Source: Mesorhizobium sp. B2-3-4 (GTDB lineage Bacteria; Pseudomonadota; Alphaproteobacteria; Rhizobiales; Rhizobiaceae). From it: a stretch of DNA of 64,000 nt. The position numbers were made by a program, and so were the translations under genes. This document shows positions 1 to 8,933 of this stretch, piece after piece. Location of the stretch: NCBI RefSeq assembly GCF_006442315.1, contig NZ_VFVY01000014.1:1-64000 (forward strand), read 5' to 3'. Every line of letters starts with the position of its first letter. The stretch's first letter is position 1. Below the pieces are notes generated by a model that worked only from the letters and a program-made list of their open reading frames with translations, ran no database searches and had not been told where the DNA came from.

Positions 1-2694
1 TGGATCGGCAGCCAGCTGATCGGCTACGTCCATGGCACCGATCCAAACCTTGCCGCCAACCAGGTGTTCACCATCGCCGTCAGCAATGTCGGCAACACCG
101 GCGCCGACTACACAATGACCCTGCTGCAGCCGGTCCAGCACACCGTCAGCGGCACCGAGGACAACACCGCCCCGTTCACCGTCACCGCAACCGTCACCGA
201 CGCCGACGGCTCGACCGCGACAACCGCCTTCACCGTCGTCATCGACGACGATGTCCCGGTGGCCGTCAATGACACCTGGGTCCCGACCATCACCGGCCCG
301 ACCGTCCTCACCGGACTGCTCGCCAACGACAAGTTCGGTGCCGACGGCGTCGATACGGACAATGCTCCAACGCCAGGCCAGGTGACCGCAACGAACGGCG
401 CCCATGGCACGGTTACCTACAACAACAATGGAACGTTCACCTACACGCCGACGGGCGTCTATGTCGGCACCGACTCCTTCACCTACACGATCAAGGACGG
501 CGATGGCGACACGTCGACCGCGACGGTAACGCTCAACGTGCAGACCAACACCGTGCCGTCGGGCGGCGGAACAGTGGCGCTGACCTTGAACGAGGCCGCG
601 CTCGACACCACACTCGACGCCACGGCGCCCGCCGATCTCCACGCCGGCGTCGTGACCGGCACCAACCCTGGCAGTCGCGGCGAAACGACCCAGGCAAACA
701 CCGGCATCACCTTCACCTCCACCGGCGAAGCCATCACCGTTGCGTTCGCCAACCCGACCGGCGGGGATCCGAGCTGGACCGCGCCGGTGGTCAATGGTCT
801 GGCCGCCGGCTACACGATCAGCTGGGCGAAGGTCGGTGGCGAGCTTGTCGGCACGTTGATGCAAGGTGTCACCAACCTCGGCCCGGCAATCTACCTGTCG
901 CTGTCGAACACCAGCGCCGGCGCCAACAGCTCACTGACGCCGGTGGTGACCGCGACGCTGACCGATCAGCTCCAGCATGCCGCAGGCTCCGGCAACATCA
1001 CCATCAACGGCCTCCAGGTGGTGGCGACGGACACCAGCGGCGATCATGTTTCCGGCGCGGTCAACCTGACCGTGCTGGACGACGCTCCGCTGCCGTTCAG
1101 GCCCGACGGCATCTTCGTGGAGAACACCACGCATACCGCGCTGACGGAAAACCTCAACTTCGCCGCCAGCGCCGGCGCCGACGGCGTCGGCAATGTCGTG
1201 TTCAACGTGACCGAGGGTGCAGCCGTCACATCAGGCACTACAAACATATTCCTGAATGGCGAGCAGGTGTTCTTCCATATCGTCGACACGCACACGGTGG
1301 AGGGGCGGACCTCGGCCGCCAACGGCAGCGACCTCGCTTTCACGGCGACCCTGAACCCGGCGACGGACAGCTGGACCTTCACCGAGGCAGCGACGATGTT
1401 TGCCGGCAACCAGTTCAACACGGCGAATTTCTCGCCCAGCGGCGCCAACAGCCAGGCAATCGTCCTGGACTCCATCGGCTCGACAAGTGACCTGCTGGCA
1501 ACCGCCAACAGCCCCAATTCCGTGAATACGAGCACGGGTAGTTGGGGTGTCGATGGCGGCAACAGCATCGCTCCCGGCGAAAAGATCCGTTTTGATTTCG
1601 TCAGCAATGCAACGACCGACGGCACCATCGCGGGAACGCCCGGCGGTACCGGAGCCGGAACCCACTATACGGATCACTATGAGGTGGCCAGCTATACCCA
1701 GGCGATCGGCAATGTCTCGGGGCCAGGACTGGTTTCGATTACGATCCGCCCGGTCAACGCCGACTATGACAACACCTACATAGGCGATGCTTCCGGCGAA
1801 AGCACGGCGCTCGGTGCCTCGGTTACGGTCGTCAACGGTTCCGGTGGCGCTGCTCCGACGGCCACGAACAATGGCGACGGGACCTGGACCATAACCGGCA
1901 TGGCGCAAGGCGATACCTTTACCGTGATCGCCAATTCCGATCCGTTCAGCGCGATCGAGATTGCGGCCAATACCGGCTCCAATGACTTCAAGCTGGGACC
2001 GGTCACCTATACGACCGCCAACGCCGTCACGCCTTTCGACATCACGATCCCGGTCAATGCAACGGATGGTGACGGCGATCTGATCGCCAGCTCGGTGACG
2101 GCGCACCTGTCACCCGATGCCAGCACGTGGCAAGGAACGGCCAGCGCCGATACGCACACGACCACGCTCACGGAAATCGCGCTGTTTGGCGAAGACGGCA
2201 ACGATATCTTGACCGGCCTTCCGGGACAGGCCGATCTGCTCGCCGGCGGGCGCGGAATCGACATCCTGTTTGGCGACACCGGGAACGACGCGCTTTATGG
2301 CGGCTCGGGCAACGACACGCTCAATGGCGGTGGCGGCAACGATCTGCTGGTCGGCGGGTCGGGGCAGGATACACTCACCGGCGGCACTGGAGCCGACACG
2401 TTCAAGCTCGAGCATCTCGATATCAAGGATCTGATCAGCGACTATAGTGGCGTCGGCGGTGACGGCGACGTGATCGACCTGACGTCGCTGTTCAAGACCG
2501 GAGCCGGCAACGTCGCCGACTTCGTGAATTACGACGCCTCGACGAAGACCTTGAGTGTGGATGCCGACGGAACGGCCAACGGTGCCGCTTTCGTGGATGT
2601 GGCGACGTTCCAGAACAACCCGGTGACCAATACGATCACCCTGCTCTACGACGATGGAACGACGACCCATACGACGACGGCAAATCTGGTCTAG
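1..2694 (+). CDS. RTX-type giant secreted protein, C-terminal part (5' end outside window)
   Basis: The reading frame is open from base 1, so the N-terminus lies upstream; 897 residues are visible. Seen: repeated Ig/cadherin-like beta-rich modules (VCBS-like, with a DGDGDTSTATV tail near residue 170), then T1SS-143-like repeats beginning around residue 195. About eight glycine-rich calcium-binding nonapeptides of GGxGxDxLx type lie at bases 2185-2406. A final ~95-residue segment with few charged clusters ends in aliphatic and Thr residues. Known of the family: such proteins leave the cell through a type I (ABC/MFP/TolC) exporter using the C-terminal signal and act as surface adhesins or biofilm proteins. 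Inference: a large adhesin. No exporter genes are visible inside the window. Confidence 0.85.
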   Translation, partial: WIGSQLIGYVHGTDPNLAANQVFTIAVSNVGNTGADYTMTLLQPVQHTVSGTEDNTAPFTVTATVTDADGSTATTAFTVVIDDDVPVAVNDTWVPTITGPTVLTGLLANDKFGADGVDTDNAPTPGQVTATNGAHGTVTYNNNGTFTYTPTGVYVGTDSFTYTIKDGDGDTSTATVTLNVQTNTVPSGGGTVALTLNEAALDTTLDATAPADLHAGVVTGTNPGSRGETTQANTGITFTSTGEAITVAFANPTGGDPSWTAPVVNGLAAGYTISWAKVGGELVGTLMQGVTNLGPAIYLSLSNTSAGANSSLTPVVTATLTDQLQHAAGSGNITINGLQVVATDTSGDHVSGAVNLTVLDDAPLPFRPDGIFVENTTHTALTENLNFAASAGADGVGNVVFNVTEGAAVTSGTTNIFLNGEQVFFHIVDTHTVEGRTSAANGSDLAFTATLNPATDSWTFTEAATMFAGNQFNTANFSPSGANSQAIVLDSIGSTSDLLATANSPNSVNTSTGSWGVDGGNSIAPGEKIRFDFVSNATTDGTIAGTPGGTGAGTHYTDHYEVASYTQAIGNVSGPGLVSITIRPVNADYDNTYIGDASGESTALGASVTVVNGSGGAAPTATNNGDGTWTITGMAQGDTFTVIANSDPFSAIEIAANTGSNDFKLGPVTYTTANAVTPFDITIPVNATDGDGDLIASSVTAHLSPDASTWQGTASADTHTTTLTEIALFGEDGNDILTGLPGQADLLAGGRGIDILFGDTGNDALYGGSGNDTLNGGGGNDLLVGGSGQDTLTGGTGADTFKLEHLDIKDLISDYSGVGGDGDVIDLTSLFKTGAGNVADFVNYDASTKTLSVDADGTANGAAFVDVATFQNNPVTNTITLLYDDGTTTHTTTANLV

Positions 2695-2770
2695 GAGCAT
2701 GGTGCGCCACCGGGATCATCATGATATATATTAGTCGAAGGTTTATTAGAGATACCGAGGGGAGTTCAGT

Positions 2771-3142
2771 ATGAAGACTGTTGCAAAACTGCTGGTTTCG
2801 GCAACGGCTCTGTTGTTGACAGCCGGCTCCGCCGGCTATGCCGCCGACATCATAGGCGGTTCGACGGCAGACTATTGCCGCACCGTTGGGACATCCAACC
2901 TCGTGCTGACCGAAAACACGGTCGACCTCACGAAGCAGGTCGTAAAGCTGATGGATGAGTCCAGCGCCGTCGCCAGTAGCCCGGAATGGATCAACTCGTC
3001 CCGGCCGGTCTTCGTCTGGGCTTCTGAAGCCAAGGTCGCTTGCGGCAAGGCCTATGGCTATCTCAAGACCAACTATCGCGACGAGGACTATCTCAACAAG
3101 TGCGAGTGTTTTCACGACCGCATGGTCGAGTACATGAACTGA
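2771..3142 (+). CDS. small secreted protein of unknown function
   Basis: 123 residues with a clear Sec signal peptide (MKTVAKLL, hydrophobic core, AGYAA cleavage region near residue 24). A good ribosome binding site (AGGGGAG) precedes the ATG. The mature protein is mostly helical by composition and holds four cysteines, including a CECF motif near the C-terminus, compatible with disulfides in the periplasm. It follows the RTX protein by about 75 bases in the same direction and precedes a lytic transglycosylase. I do not recognise the family; a periplasmic location is the only safe inference. Confidence 0.7.
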   Translation: MKTVAKLLVSATALLLTAGSAGYAADIIGGSTADYCRTVGTSNLVLTENTVDLTKQVVKLMDESSAVASSPEWINSSRPVFVWASEAKVACGKAYGYLKTNYRDEDYLNKCECFHDRMVEYMN

Positions 3143-3172
3143 CCGCGGAGCGAGCGCGCGCCGGCAGGTCCG

Positions 3173-3922
3173 ATGATATGCGATCGCGCACCGCTCGCCG
3201 TGCTCGCTGGCGCGATTGCGCTGACAGGTTGGCTGATGCCGGCAGGTCTGGCCAGGGAATTCGACCAGCCTGCCGTCGAACAGGCACCTTCAGCTATCGC
3301 GGCGCCGCCAACACGCTGCAGCGCCGCATCCGCGTGGTCGCGCGAGACCTACAAGGCGTTCGCGACCTGTCAGGCGTCGATCTACGGCCTTGAACCGACG
3401 CTGGCGCATGCCGTGATCGAGATTGAAAGCGGCTTCGATCCCGATGCACGCGGAGGCGACGGAGAGGTCGGATTGATGCAGGTCATGCCGGCGACCGCCC
3501 GCATGCTCGGCTTTCGCGGTTCGCTCGAGGATCTTGGTGCGCCCGCGACCAATATCGCGCTCGGCGTCGAGTATCTGGCGCTGGCCAACAAGCTTGCCGG
3601 CGGTGACCTGTGCACGACCGTGATGAAATATCGCGCCGGGCACAGCGAGACCCGTTTCTCGGTGCTTTCCGTACGCTATTGCCAACGCGCCAGGGCCATT
3701 CTGGCAAGGGAGGGCCTGGAGGTGGCCGGGCCGTTGCCGGTGGCGACATTCGGCTATTCGGCTCTTTCGCAGGACCCGGGAGCCAGCGCGGCAGGGGCAA
3801 GGCGTGTCTGTGTGCGCAGGTTTTTCGTGCCCGGTCCGCGTTACATGAAATGCGCCGACTATCGAGAACCGGATCAGGCCAGACGGATCAGAACACTCCG
3901 GGCTCAGCTGTTTCGTGACTGA
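3173..3922 (+). CDS. lytic transglycosylase (SLT domain)
   Basis: 249 residues. N-terminal signal peptide (about residues 1-28). An SLT-type lysozyme fold follows at about residues 70-165: the catalytic glutamate is in IEIESGFDP, followed by the family's GLMQVMPATA motif and a later NIALGVEYL helix. Such enzymes cleave the MurNAc-GlcNAc bond of peptidoglycan to give 1,6-anhydro ends, in the periplasm. The C-terminal ~60 residues are basic, carry cysteines and match no domain I know. It begins 30 bases after the preceding small secreted gene. It may remodel the wall locally for an envelope machine, but that is only inferred from context. Confidence 0.85.
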   Translation: MICDRAPLAVLAGAIALTGWLMPAGLAREFDQPAVEQAPSAIAAPPTRCSAASAWSRETYKAFATCQASIYGLEPTLAHAVIEIESGFDPDARGGDGEVGLMQVMPATARMLGFRGSLEDLGAPATNIALGVEYLALANKLAGGDLCTTVMKYRAGHSETRFSVLSVRYCQRARAILAREGLEVAGPLPVATFGYSALSQDPGASAAGARRVCVRRFFVPGPRYMKCADYREPDQARRIRTLRAQLFRD

Positions 3923-4027
3923 ACAAGACCGCCAGATGAGACGCAGAATCGCCGCGAAGTATGTCGAGAAAGAAGCCGGGAAGGACATGTCAGCGGCGCG
4001 GGCCGCGGACAGAGGTTGGGGGCGAGG

Positions 4028-5230
4028 ATGACATGTGACCGAAAGGTCCGCCATGGTCCGTGGACATGGGCCGCGGCCTGTGGGCTGGCCGTGGCGTTGT
4101 TCGGCTGTCAATCGGGCGGCTCGGTCTCCGATGCGCTCGACCCGGCCGCCATCGCCGCCGGCGCTCAGCAGCCCGGCGTCGCGGCCGCCGGCCCGGGCCA
4201 GGCCACGCAGACCTTCGGCACGGGCCCTGCGCGGATCGCCATGCTGCTGCCGCTGTCCGCCCCCGGATCCACAGGCGAGAACGGCAGAAAGATGCTGGAT
4301 GCCGCCAAGCTTGCCATGACGGATCTGGGCAATCCGTTGCTGACGCTTACCGTAGAGGACACGAGGGGAGACGCCGCCTATTCCCAGCAACTGACGGTAA
4401 AGGCCATAACTTCAGGAGCGAAAGTGGTGATCGGTCCGACCGAACTGCCGGCGGCGCAGCACGTGGCCAGACTGTCGGGCTCGAATCGCCCTGTGGTCCT
4501 GGCCCTCGCCGACAATTTTGCCGGCGGACCGGGTGTCTATGCGGTCTGCCTTACCGAAGCCGACAGTGCGGCGGCAGGCGCCGGCGCGATCGCGGCCAAG
4601 GGCGGCAGGAAGTTCGTGCTGCTGGTGCCGGCAGGTGCCAATGCCGATGCTGTCGCAAAGCGGGTCGCCAACAGCCTCAGCATTTACGGAGCCGCCCTGG
4701 CCATCACCATACCTTACACGAGCGCCGACAGCGCGGCAAAGGCGGTGGCGGACATGGGTTCTCTGGTGGACGCTCCCGACGCCGTCATCGTCGCCAGCGG
4801 CGACGGCAATCCCTCGCCAATCCTGATCGCCCTGAAGGCAAAAGGCATTCCGGGAAAATCGACCTCCGTGGTCGGCACGAACCGCTGGCTGGAGCACCCG
4901 ATCACTCCCCTTTTCGAAGGCGCCTATATCGCGACGCTCGACCAACACGAAACAGGTCCGATTTCGGATCGTTTCAAGGCAAGTTACAACCACCAGGCCG
5001 ACGTCAATGTCGCTTATGCCTATGACATGGTCGCCCTGACCGCGGGGATCGCGAGCGCTGCCGGACCTACCGGCTTCAACAGGCAGGTTTTCGAGAATCC
5101 GAGCGGATTTCGCGGATCGACCGGCTTGTTCAGGTTCCGCGCGGATGGATCCAGCGAACGCTCGATGCCGTTTTACCGGGTTGAAAAAGGTGCGCTTAAA
5201 CTGGTTGCCAAATCGACATCCAGCTTCTAG
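4028..5230 (+). CDS. LppC/PBP-activator-like lipoprotein (type 1 periplasmic binding fold)
   Basis: 400 residues from the ATG at 4028; a TTG at 4016 in frame would add four residues, but the ATG has the better GGGGCGAGG spacing. The signal peptide ends in a lipobox (ALFGC), so this is probably a lipoprotein. The body has the type 1 periplasmic binding protein fold: a RIAMLLPLSAPGSTGENGR strand-helix opening near residue 75, KVVIGPTE near 135, and the VVIASGD and SVVGTNRW segments. Relatives are annotated as penicillin-binding-protein activators or branched-chain amino acid binding proteins. No permease genes are adjacent, which favours the LppC/LpoA-like role in cell wall synthesis. Confidence 0.75.
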   Translation: MTCDRKVRHGPWTWAAACGLAVALFGCQSGGSVSDALDPAAIAAGAQQPGVAAAGPGQATQTFGTGPARIAMLLPLSAPGSTGENGRKMLDAAKLAMTDLGNPLLTLTVEDTRGDAAYSQQLTVKAITSGAKVVIGPTELPAAQHVARLSGSNRPVVLALADNFAGGPGVYAVCLTEADSAAAGAGAIAAKGGRKFVLLVPAGANADAVAKRVANSLSIYGAALAITIPYTSADSAAKAVADMGSLVDAPDAVIVASGDGNPSPILIALKAKGIPGKSTSVVGTNRWLEHPITPLFEGAYIATLDQHETGPISDRFKASYNHQADVNVAYAYDMVALTAGIASAAGPTGFNRQVFENPSGFRGSTGLFRFRADGSSERSMPFYRVEKGALKLVAKSTSSF

Positions 5231-5252
5231 CCAATCGGGCGCGGGCGGCCTG

Positions 5253-5948
5253 ATGGGACAAACGGGGCGCCTTCGCATGATGATCGCGGTGGCAGGCCTC
5301 GAGCTTCTCGTCGGCATCCTGCTGCTGGCCAAGGCAGCGGCCCTGTTCCCCGTCGAGCGGGCCGTCACCGACCCCACGCCTGATGTCAGCGATGACGTCG
5401 CGCAACATCCGGTTCGATCGATCGTCAATTCAGCCCGCAAGATCGCCGAGGATCTCATCGCGCCGCCGCAGATCGACGGGACCGAGATGGAGCGGGTGGA
5501 ACCTCGTTTACCCCTCGGCGACCTCGGCCTGGCGTCTCGCCCCAAGTCGGCGATGCCCAAGGATTGGCGCGAAACGCTGCTCTACCGCCCTGTGGCAACC
5601 TCGTCGGCTGGTTTCGAAGCGATGGGGCGAAAACTGTTCATCAGCGGCACCCAAAGCGTCGAGACGGACAGGATCTGCAGGTTTCACGACATTGCCTGGC
5701 CTTGCGGACAGCGGGCGCGCGCGGCTTTCAACAACTGGATGCGCGGGCGGGCGCTGAACTGTTTCGTGCCTCCGGCGGTCGACCGCTTCCCGGTCGCGGC
5801 GACGTGCAGGCTGGGCAAGCAGGATGTCGGCGCCTGGCTCGTATCGAATGGTTGGGCGCTGGCCTTGCCGGGCGGCATCTATGGCAAGGCAGAAGCTACG
5901 GCCAGGACGGCGGAAATGGGAATCTTCGGTCCGTCTTTCCTGCAATGA
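5253..5948 (+). CDS. membrane-anchored nuclease-like (degenerate SNase fold) protein
   Basis: 231 residues from the ATG at 5253; the frame is open further upstream but into the preceding gene. One N-terminal membrane segment (about residues 9-28), a Pro/Asp-rich linker, then about 110 residues resembling a staphylococcal-nuclease domain: LFISGT, CGQRARAAFNNWM, DRFPVAATCRLGKQDVG, LVSNGWALA and YGKAEATAR follow the order of the family. The arginine and glutamate catalytic positions of true thermonucleases are not evident. I infer a nuclease-fold protein that may bind rather than cut. It starts 22 bases after the lipoprotein gene and is probably cotranscribed. Confidence 0.6.
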   Translation: MGQTGRLRMMIAVAGLELLVGILLLAKAAALFPVERAVTDPTPDVSDDVAQHPVRSIVNSARKIAEDLIAPPQIDGTEMERVEPRLPLGDLGLASRPKSAMPKDWRETLLYRPVATSSAGFEAMGRKLFISGTQSVETDRICRFHDIAWPCGQRARAAFNNWMRGRALNCFVPPAVDRFPVAATCRLGKQDVGAWLVSNGWALALPGGIYGKAEATARTAEMGIFGPSFLQ

Positions 5949-6046
5949 GCCGGGCGATCTATTCCGACGCCTCAAATTGTATTGTTCTTCGAAACCTAAA
6001 TCCTAATTTGCCGGTCTTATGCTTGGCGATCGAACGGAGATCGACC

Positions 6047-6802
6047 ATGAGCAATACAGCAGTTGATGTCCCGGCCCGTCACGAATGGAAAGCGATAGCC
6101 TGGCTGGCCTTCCTTGGAACCGTCGTCAGCCTGGCCATGTCCCTGGCCGTGAATTATCTGCTTCTGTTCAGCGAGACGCTGACACCTTTCGGGCGCGGGG
6201 TGATCACCGCAACGCTTTTGCCGGTGGTGATCTGCCTGCCGCTTTTTGTGTTCATAGGCCTGAAACTGGCCGAGGTCAGTCGTTACAGGCGCGAACTCAA
6301 CAGGGCCGCCACCTTCGATACGCTGACCGGTTGCCTGAACGGCAAGGTTTTCACGTCGCTGATCGAGCGGCGCGCGATCGAGGGTTCCCCTGCGGGCAGG
6401 CGATCCGGCGCCTTCCTGGTCATTCATCCGCAACATCTGAACGCCATCAACTTGCGCTTCGGCCTGAGTTGGGGCGACGAGGCCTTGCGCCTCATAGCCT
6501 CAAGCATACGGTCTTGCGTGCGCTCGCAAGACGTCATCGGCCGCATAGGCGCATCCATGTTCGGTGTCTTCCTTCCCGGAACGAGCGAGGCCGAGGCCAG
6601 AACGGTTGGCGAGCGTATCCGTGCGGGTGTGTCGCAGGTCTATTTTGCCCCTCAGGGCGCCGAGGAGATTCTGGCGGTGACCGTCGGGGGCGTGGTTTTC
6701 GAGCAGGAACTGGACTTCGAGGACATGTTCCGGCCGGCGGAAGAGAGCTTGTCTGGCGAAGGCGGCTTTGAACTGTCGCGTATCCAACGCGCCTCGAACT
6801 GA
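6047..6802 (+). CDS. membrane GGDEF-like protein with degenerate active site
   Basis: 251 residues; ATG at 6047 with ACGGAG upstream. Two transmembrane helices (about 17-40 and 53-76) leave the C-terminal domain in the cytoplasm. Residues ~90-245 follow the diguanylate cyclase fold: ATFDTLTGCLNG (usual xxxDxLTGLxNR), then LSWGDEALRLIA (usual GHxxGDxxL) and GRIGASMFGVFLPG. The last is where R-x-GGDEF-xxxLP should be, so the signature is GASMF and lacks both metal-binding acids. The protein should not make c-di-GMP; it may be a receptor, partner or scaffold. It does not overlap neighbouring genes. Confidence 0.8.
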   Translation: MSNTAVDVPARHEWKAIAWLAFLGTVVSLAMSLAVNYLLLFSETLTPFGRGVITATLLPVVICLPLFVFIGLKLAEVSRYRRELNRAATFDTLTGCLNGKVFTSLIERRAIEGSPAGRRSGAFLVIHPQHLNAINLRFGLSWGDEALRLIASSIRSCVRSQDVIGRIGASMFGVFLPGTSEAEARTVGERIRAGVSQVYFAPQGAEEILAVTVGGVVFEQELDFEDMFRPAEESLSGEGGFELSRIQRASN

Positions 6803-6946
6803 CGGTCCCTGACCCCTTCCAGGACTGGTTCGGCTTGCCACGATTTTTGCGATAATCGGGAAAGTCGATGCCACAATGCGTGGCTTATCGCCCGCGATCC
6901 CTTCGCTACCATCCCTGGAGATCATCAGACAGGGATTCCCAGGGAT

Positions 6947-7819
6947 ATGCTGACGGACAAGCAGGCGCGCGAGGCGGTGGAGCAGTACCGCGAGGAAGGA
7001 TATGCGGTCGTTCGACAATTCGTCGATGGCGACGAAATGATCCGGCTGAAGAAGGAAACCGATGCCGTCTATGCCGAAGGGCTCAAGCATCATGCCACTT
7101 TCCGGTACGGCAACCTCAACTTCCAGATCCTGCCCGAGTCGGATTTCGGCCAGCGCTATGTGCTGCAAGCCTACTGGTTCTCCTGGATCAATTCCTATTT
7201 CGAGGAATTCCGGCGCAACCCCAACTATCTGAAACTGCTCGAAGGCCTGATTGGCCGTGACATCAAGCAGATCGCCCAGCAACTGCACTGGAAGCCGCCC
7301 GGCGCCAATGTCACGGGTTACCGTTTCCATCAGGACCTGCGCTTCCGCAACCAGGCCGCCTTCGACAATGTCGCCGACGCGACGGTGACGACAGGCCTCG
7401 CGGTCGACCGGGCGACGCTCGACAATGGTTGCCTCCAGGTCGTGCCAGGCAGTCACAAACTCGGCTATCTCGGCCTGTCCGACGAGGGCAAGGGTGAACT
7501 GATGAAGGGGCTGACCGCGGAGGAGGAATTGCGCAAGGTCGGCATCGATCCGGCGACGATCGTTCCGCTGGTGCTGGAACCGGGCGACCTTGCGATGTGG
7601 GGGCTGCTTACCGTGCACGGCTCCTCGCCCAACCTGTCGCAGCACGACCGCGCCTTTGCCCTCTCCAGCTATGTACGGGCCGATTCGACACAACGTGGCG
7701 AATGGGCGTTCAAGGATGGTGCCTCGGTACCGCTCGGCGAAACGCCGGCGCTCTGCAAATACGAGAAGCTCTTCGAGGAGCCGGGACCGACGTACGACAA
7801 CACCGCATGGTGGAAATGA
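6947..7819 (+). CDS. phytanoyl-CoA dioxygenase family Fe(II)/2-oxoglutarate oxygenase
   Basis: 290 residues. The double-stranded beta-helix oxygenase signature is visible: an HQD iron-binding pair at about residue 127, GCLQVVPGSHK near 165, and a distal histidine in LTVHGSSPN near 222, followed by an arginine (HDRAFALS) that would bind 2-oxoglutarate. Members hydroxylate small molecules such as lipids, amino acid derivatives or secondary metabolites; the substrate here cannot be read from sequence. It is monocistronic, converging on a LysR gene with a strong hairpin between them. Confidence 0.85.
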   Translation: MLTDKQAREAVEQYREEGYAVVRQFVDGDEMIRLKKETDAVYAEGLKHHATFRYGNLNFQILPESDFGQRYVLQAYWFSWINSYFEEFRRNPNYLKLLEGLIGRDIKQIAQQLHWKPPGANVTGYRFHQDLRFRNQAAFDNVADATVTTGLAVDRATLDNGCLQVVPGSHKLGYLGLSDEGKGELMKGLTAEEELRKVGIDPATIVPLVLEPGDLAMWGLLTVHGSSPNLSQHDRAFALSSYVRADSTQRGEWAFKDGASVPLGETPALCKYEKLFEEPGPTYDNTAWWK

Positions 7820-7849
7820 CACCGCCGGGTTTGCCGTTGGGGGCAAAGG

Positions 7850-7873
7850 GGGCCTGGCGTTCGCGCCGGGCCC
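7850..7873. terminator. 10-bp stem with TTCG tetraloop between convergent genes
   Basis: GGGCCTGGCG, loop TTCG, then CGCCGGGCCC: a full stem with one G-T wobble and a very stable tetraloop. It lies between the ends of the dioxygenase gene and the LysR gene. No clear T-run follows on either side, so it may be a transcript-end stabiliser or a rho-assisted terminator. Confidence 0.55.
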
Positions 7874-7908
7874 TCACTGGCGTCGTCAGGCTATCCGTGG
7901 CCTCCGCG

Positions 7909-8808
7909 TCAGGTTGTGAAATCCGCCGACAGTTCGCGGATCAGGAAATCGACGAAGGCGCGCACCTTGGCCGCGATATAGGTCCGGTGCGGATAGAGAG
8001 CATAGATCGGGCTGGAATCCGGGCGAAACTCATCGAGCTGCACCTCCAGCCGTCCATCGCCGATCGCCGCATCGACCAACAGGCTCGGCAGATTGCCGAT
8101 ACCGAAGCCAGCGATCGTCATCTGATAGGCGGCTTCGACGCTGTTGGTCGAGATGCGCCCGCCGATCGCCGCGTCAAAAGGCCCGTCGGGGCCCATGAAG
8201 GGCCACGTGCCGAGCCGCTTGGCGAAATTGCTCAGGACACACGAATGATTTGCGAGTTGGTCCGGATGGGTCGGCCGGCCCTTTCTGTCCCAGTAATCCG
8301 GCGTGGCGCAGACATAGTTGCGGACCTCGCCCAGGCGCCGCGCGATAAGGGCCGAATCCGCCTGGCCGCCGAAGCGGATGGCAACGTCGTAACCCTCCTC
8401 GACGATGCCGACGACATAGCGTGCCGTCAGATCGAATTCGATTGTGGTCAGCGGGTTCTCATCGAGGAACTTCGGCACGAGCTTGGTGATGCGCGTGTGG
8501 CCAAGGACATTGGAGCAGGAAACCCGGATCAGGCCGCGCGTCTCCTTGTGCAGGCCGCGCGTCGAATCCTGCAGTTCGGAAATGTCATCCAGCAGGCTGC
8601 GGGCGCGCGGAGCATAGTCGCGTCCCGCTTCGGTGAGGCTGAGGCGCCGGGTCGTGCGGTTGATGAGGCGCACGCCGAGATCCTCTTCCAGCTCCTTGAT
8701 CGTTCGGCTGACCGCCGTCGTCGACATGTTGAGATCGCGCGCCGCCGCCGAGAGGCTGCCCAGCAGGCAAACCCGATCGAACACCCGCATGGCGGTCAGA
8801 AGATTCAT
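7909..8808 (-). CDS. LysR-family transcriptional regulator
   Basis: 299 residues from the ATG at 8808, which has an AGGGGGA ribosome binding site; an in-frame upstream start at 8841 is less likely. The N-terminal winged helix-turn-helix is clear (GSLSAAARDLNMSTTAVSRT, then LEEDLGVRLINRTTRR), and residues ~90-295 form the effector-binding domain (GLIRVSC, DVAIRFGG, VEAAYQMTIAGFGIGNLP). It resembles the large GcvA/PecT-like LysR group. It diverges from the binding-protein gene at 8934 across 125 bases, so it may regulate that gene and itself. Confidence 0.9.
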   Translation of the reverse strand: MNLLTAMRVFDRVCLLGSLSAAARDLNMSTTAVSRTIKELEEDLGVRLINRTTRRLSLTEAGRDYAPRARSLLDDISELQDSTRGLHKETRGLIRVSCSNVLGHTRITKLVPKFLDENPLTTIEFDLTARYVVGIVEEGYDVAIRFGGQADSALIARRLGEVRNYVCATPDYWDRKGRPTHPDQLANHSCVLSNFAKRLGTWPFMGPDGPFDAAIGGRISTNSVEAAYQMTIAGFGIGNLPSLLVDAAIGDGRLEVQLDEFRPDSSPIYALYPHRTYIAAKVRAFVDFLIRELSADFTT

Positions 8809-8933
8809 CCTGGTTCCCCCTCGCCGCATCGGCTTGACCACTCGCGGCTGCCAACAAAAGACCGTGCCCAGCGCATTCGCGGCAAGGGCATTGCACCGAA
8901 TTTGGACGTAAAATCAACAATGGGAGACATGAT

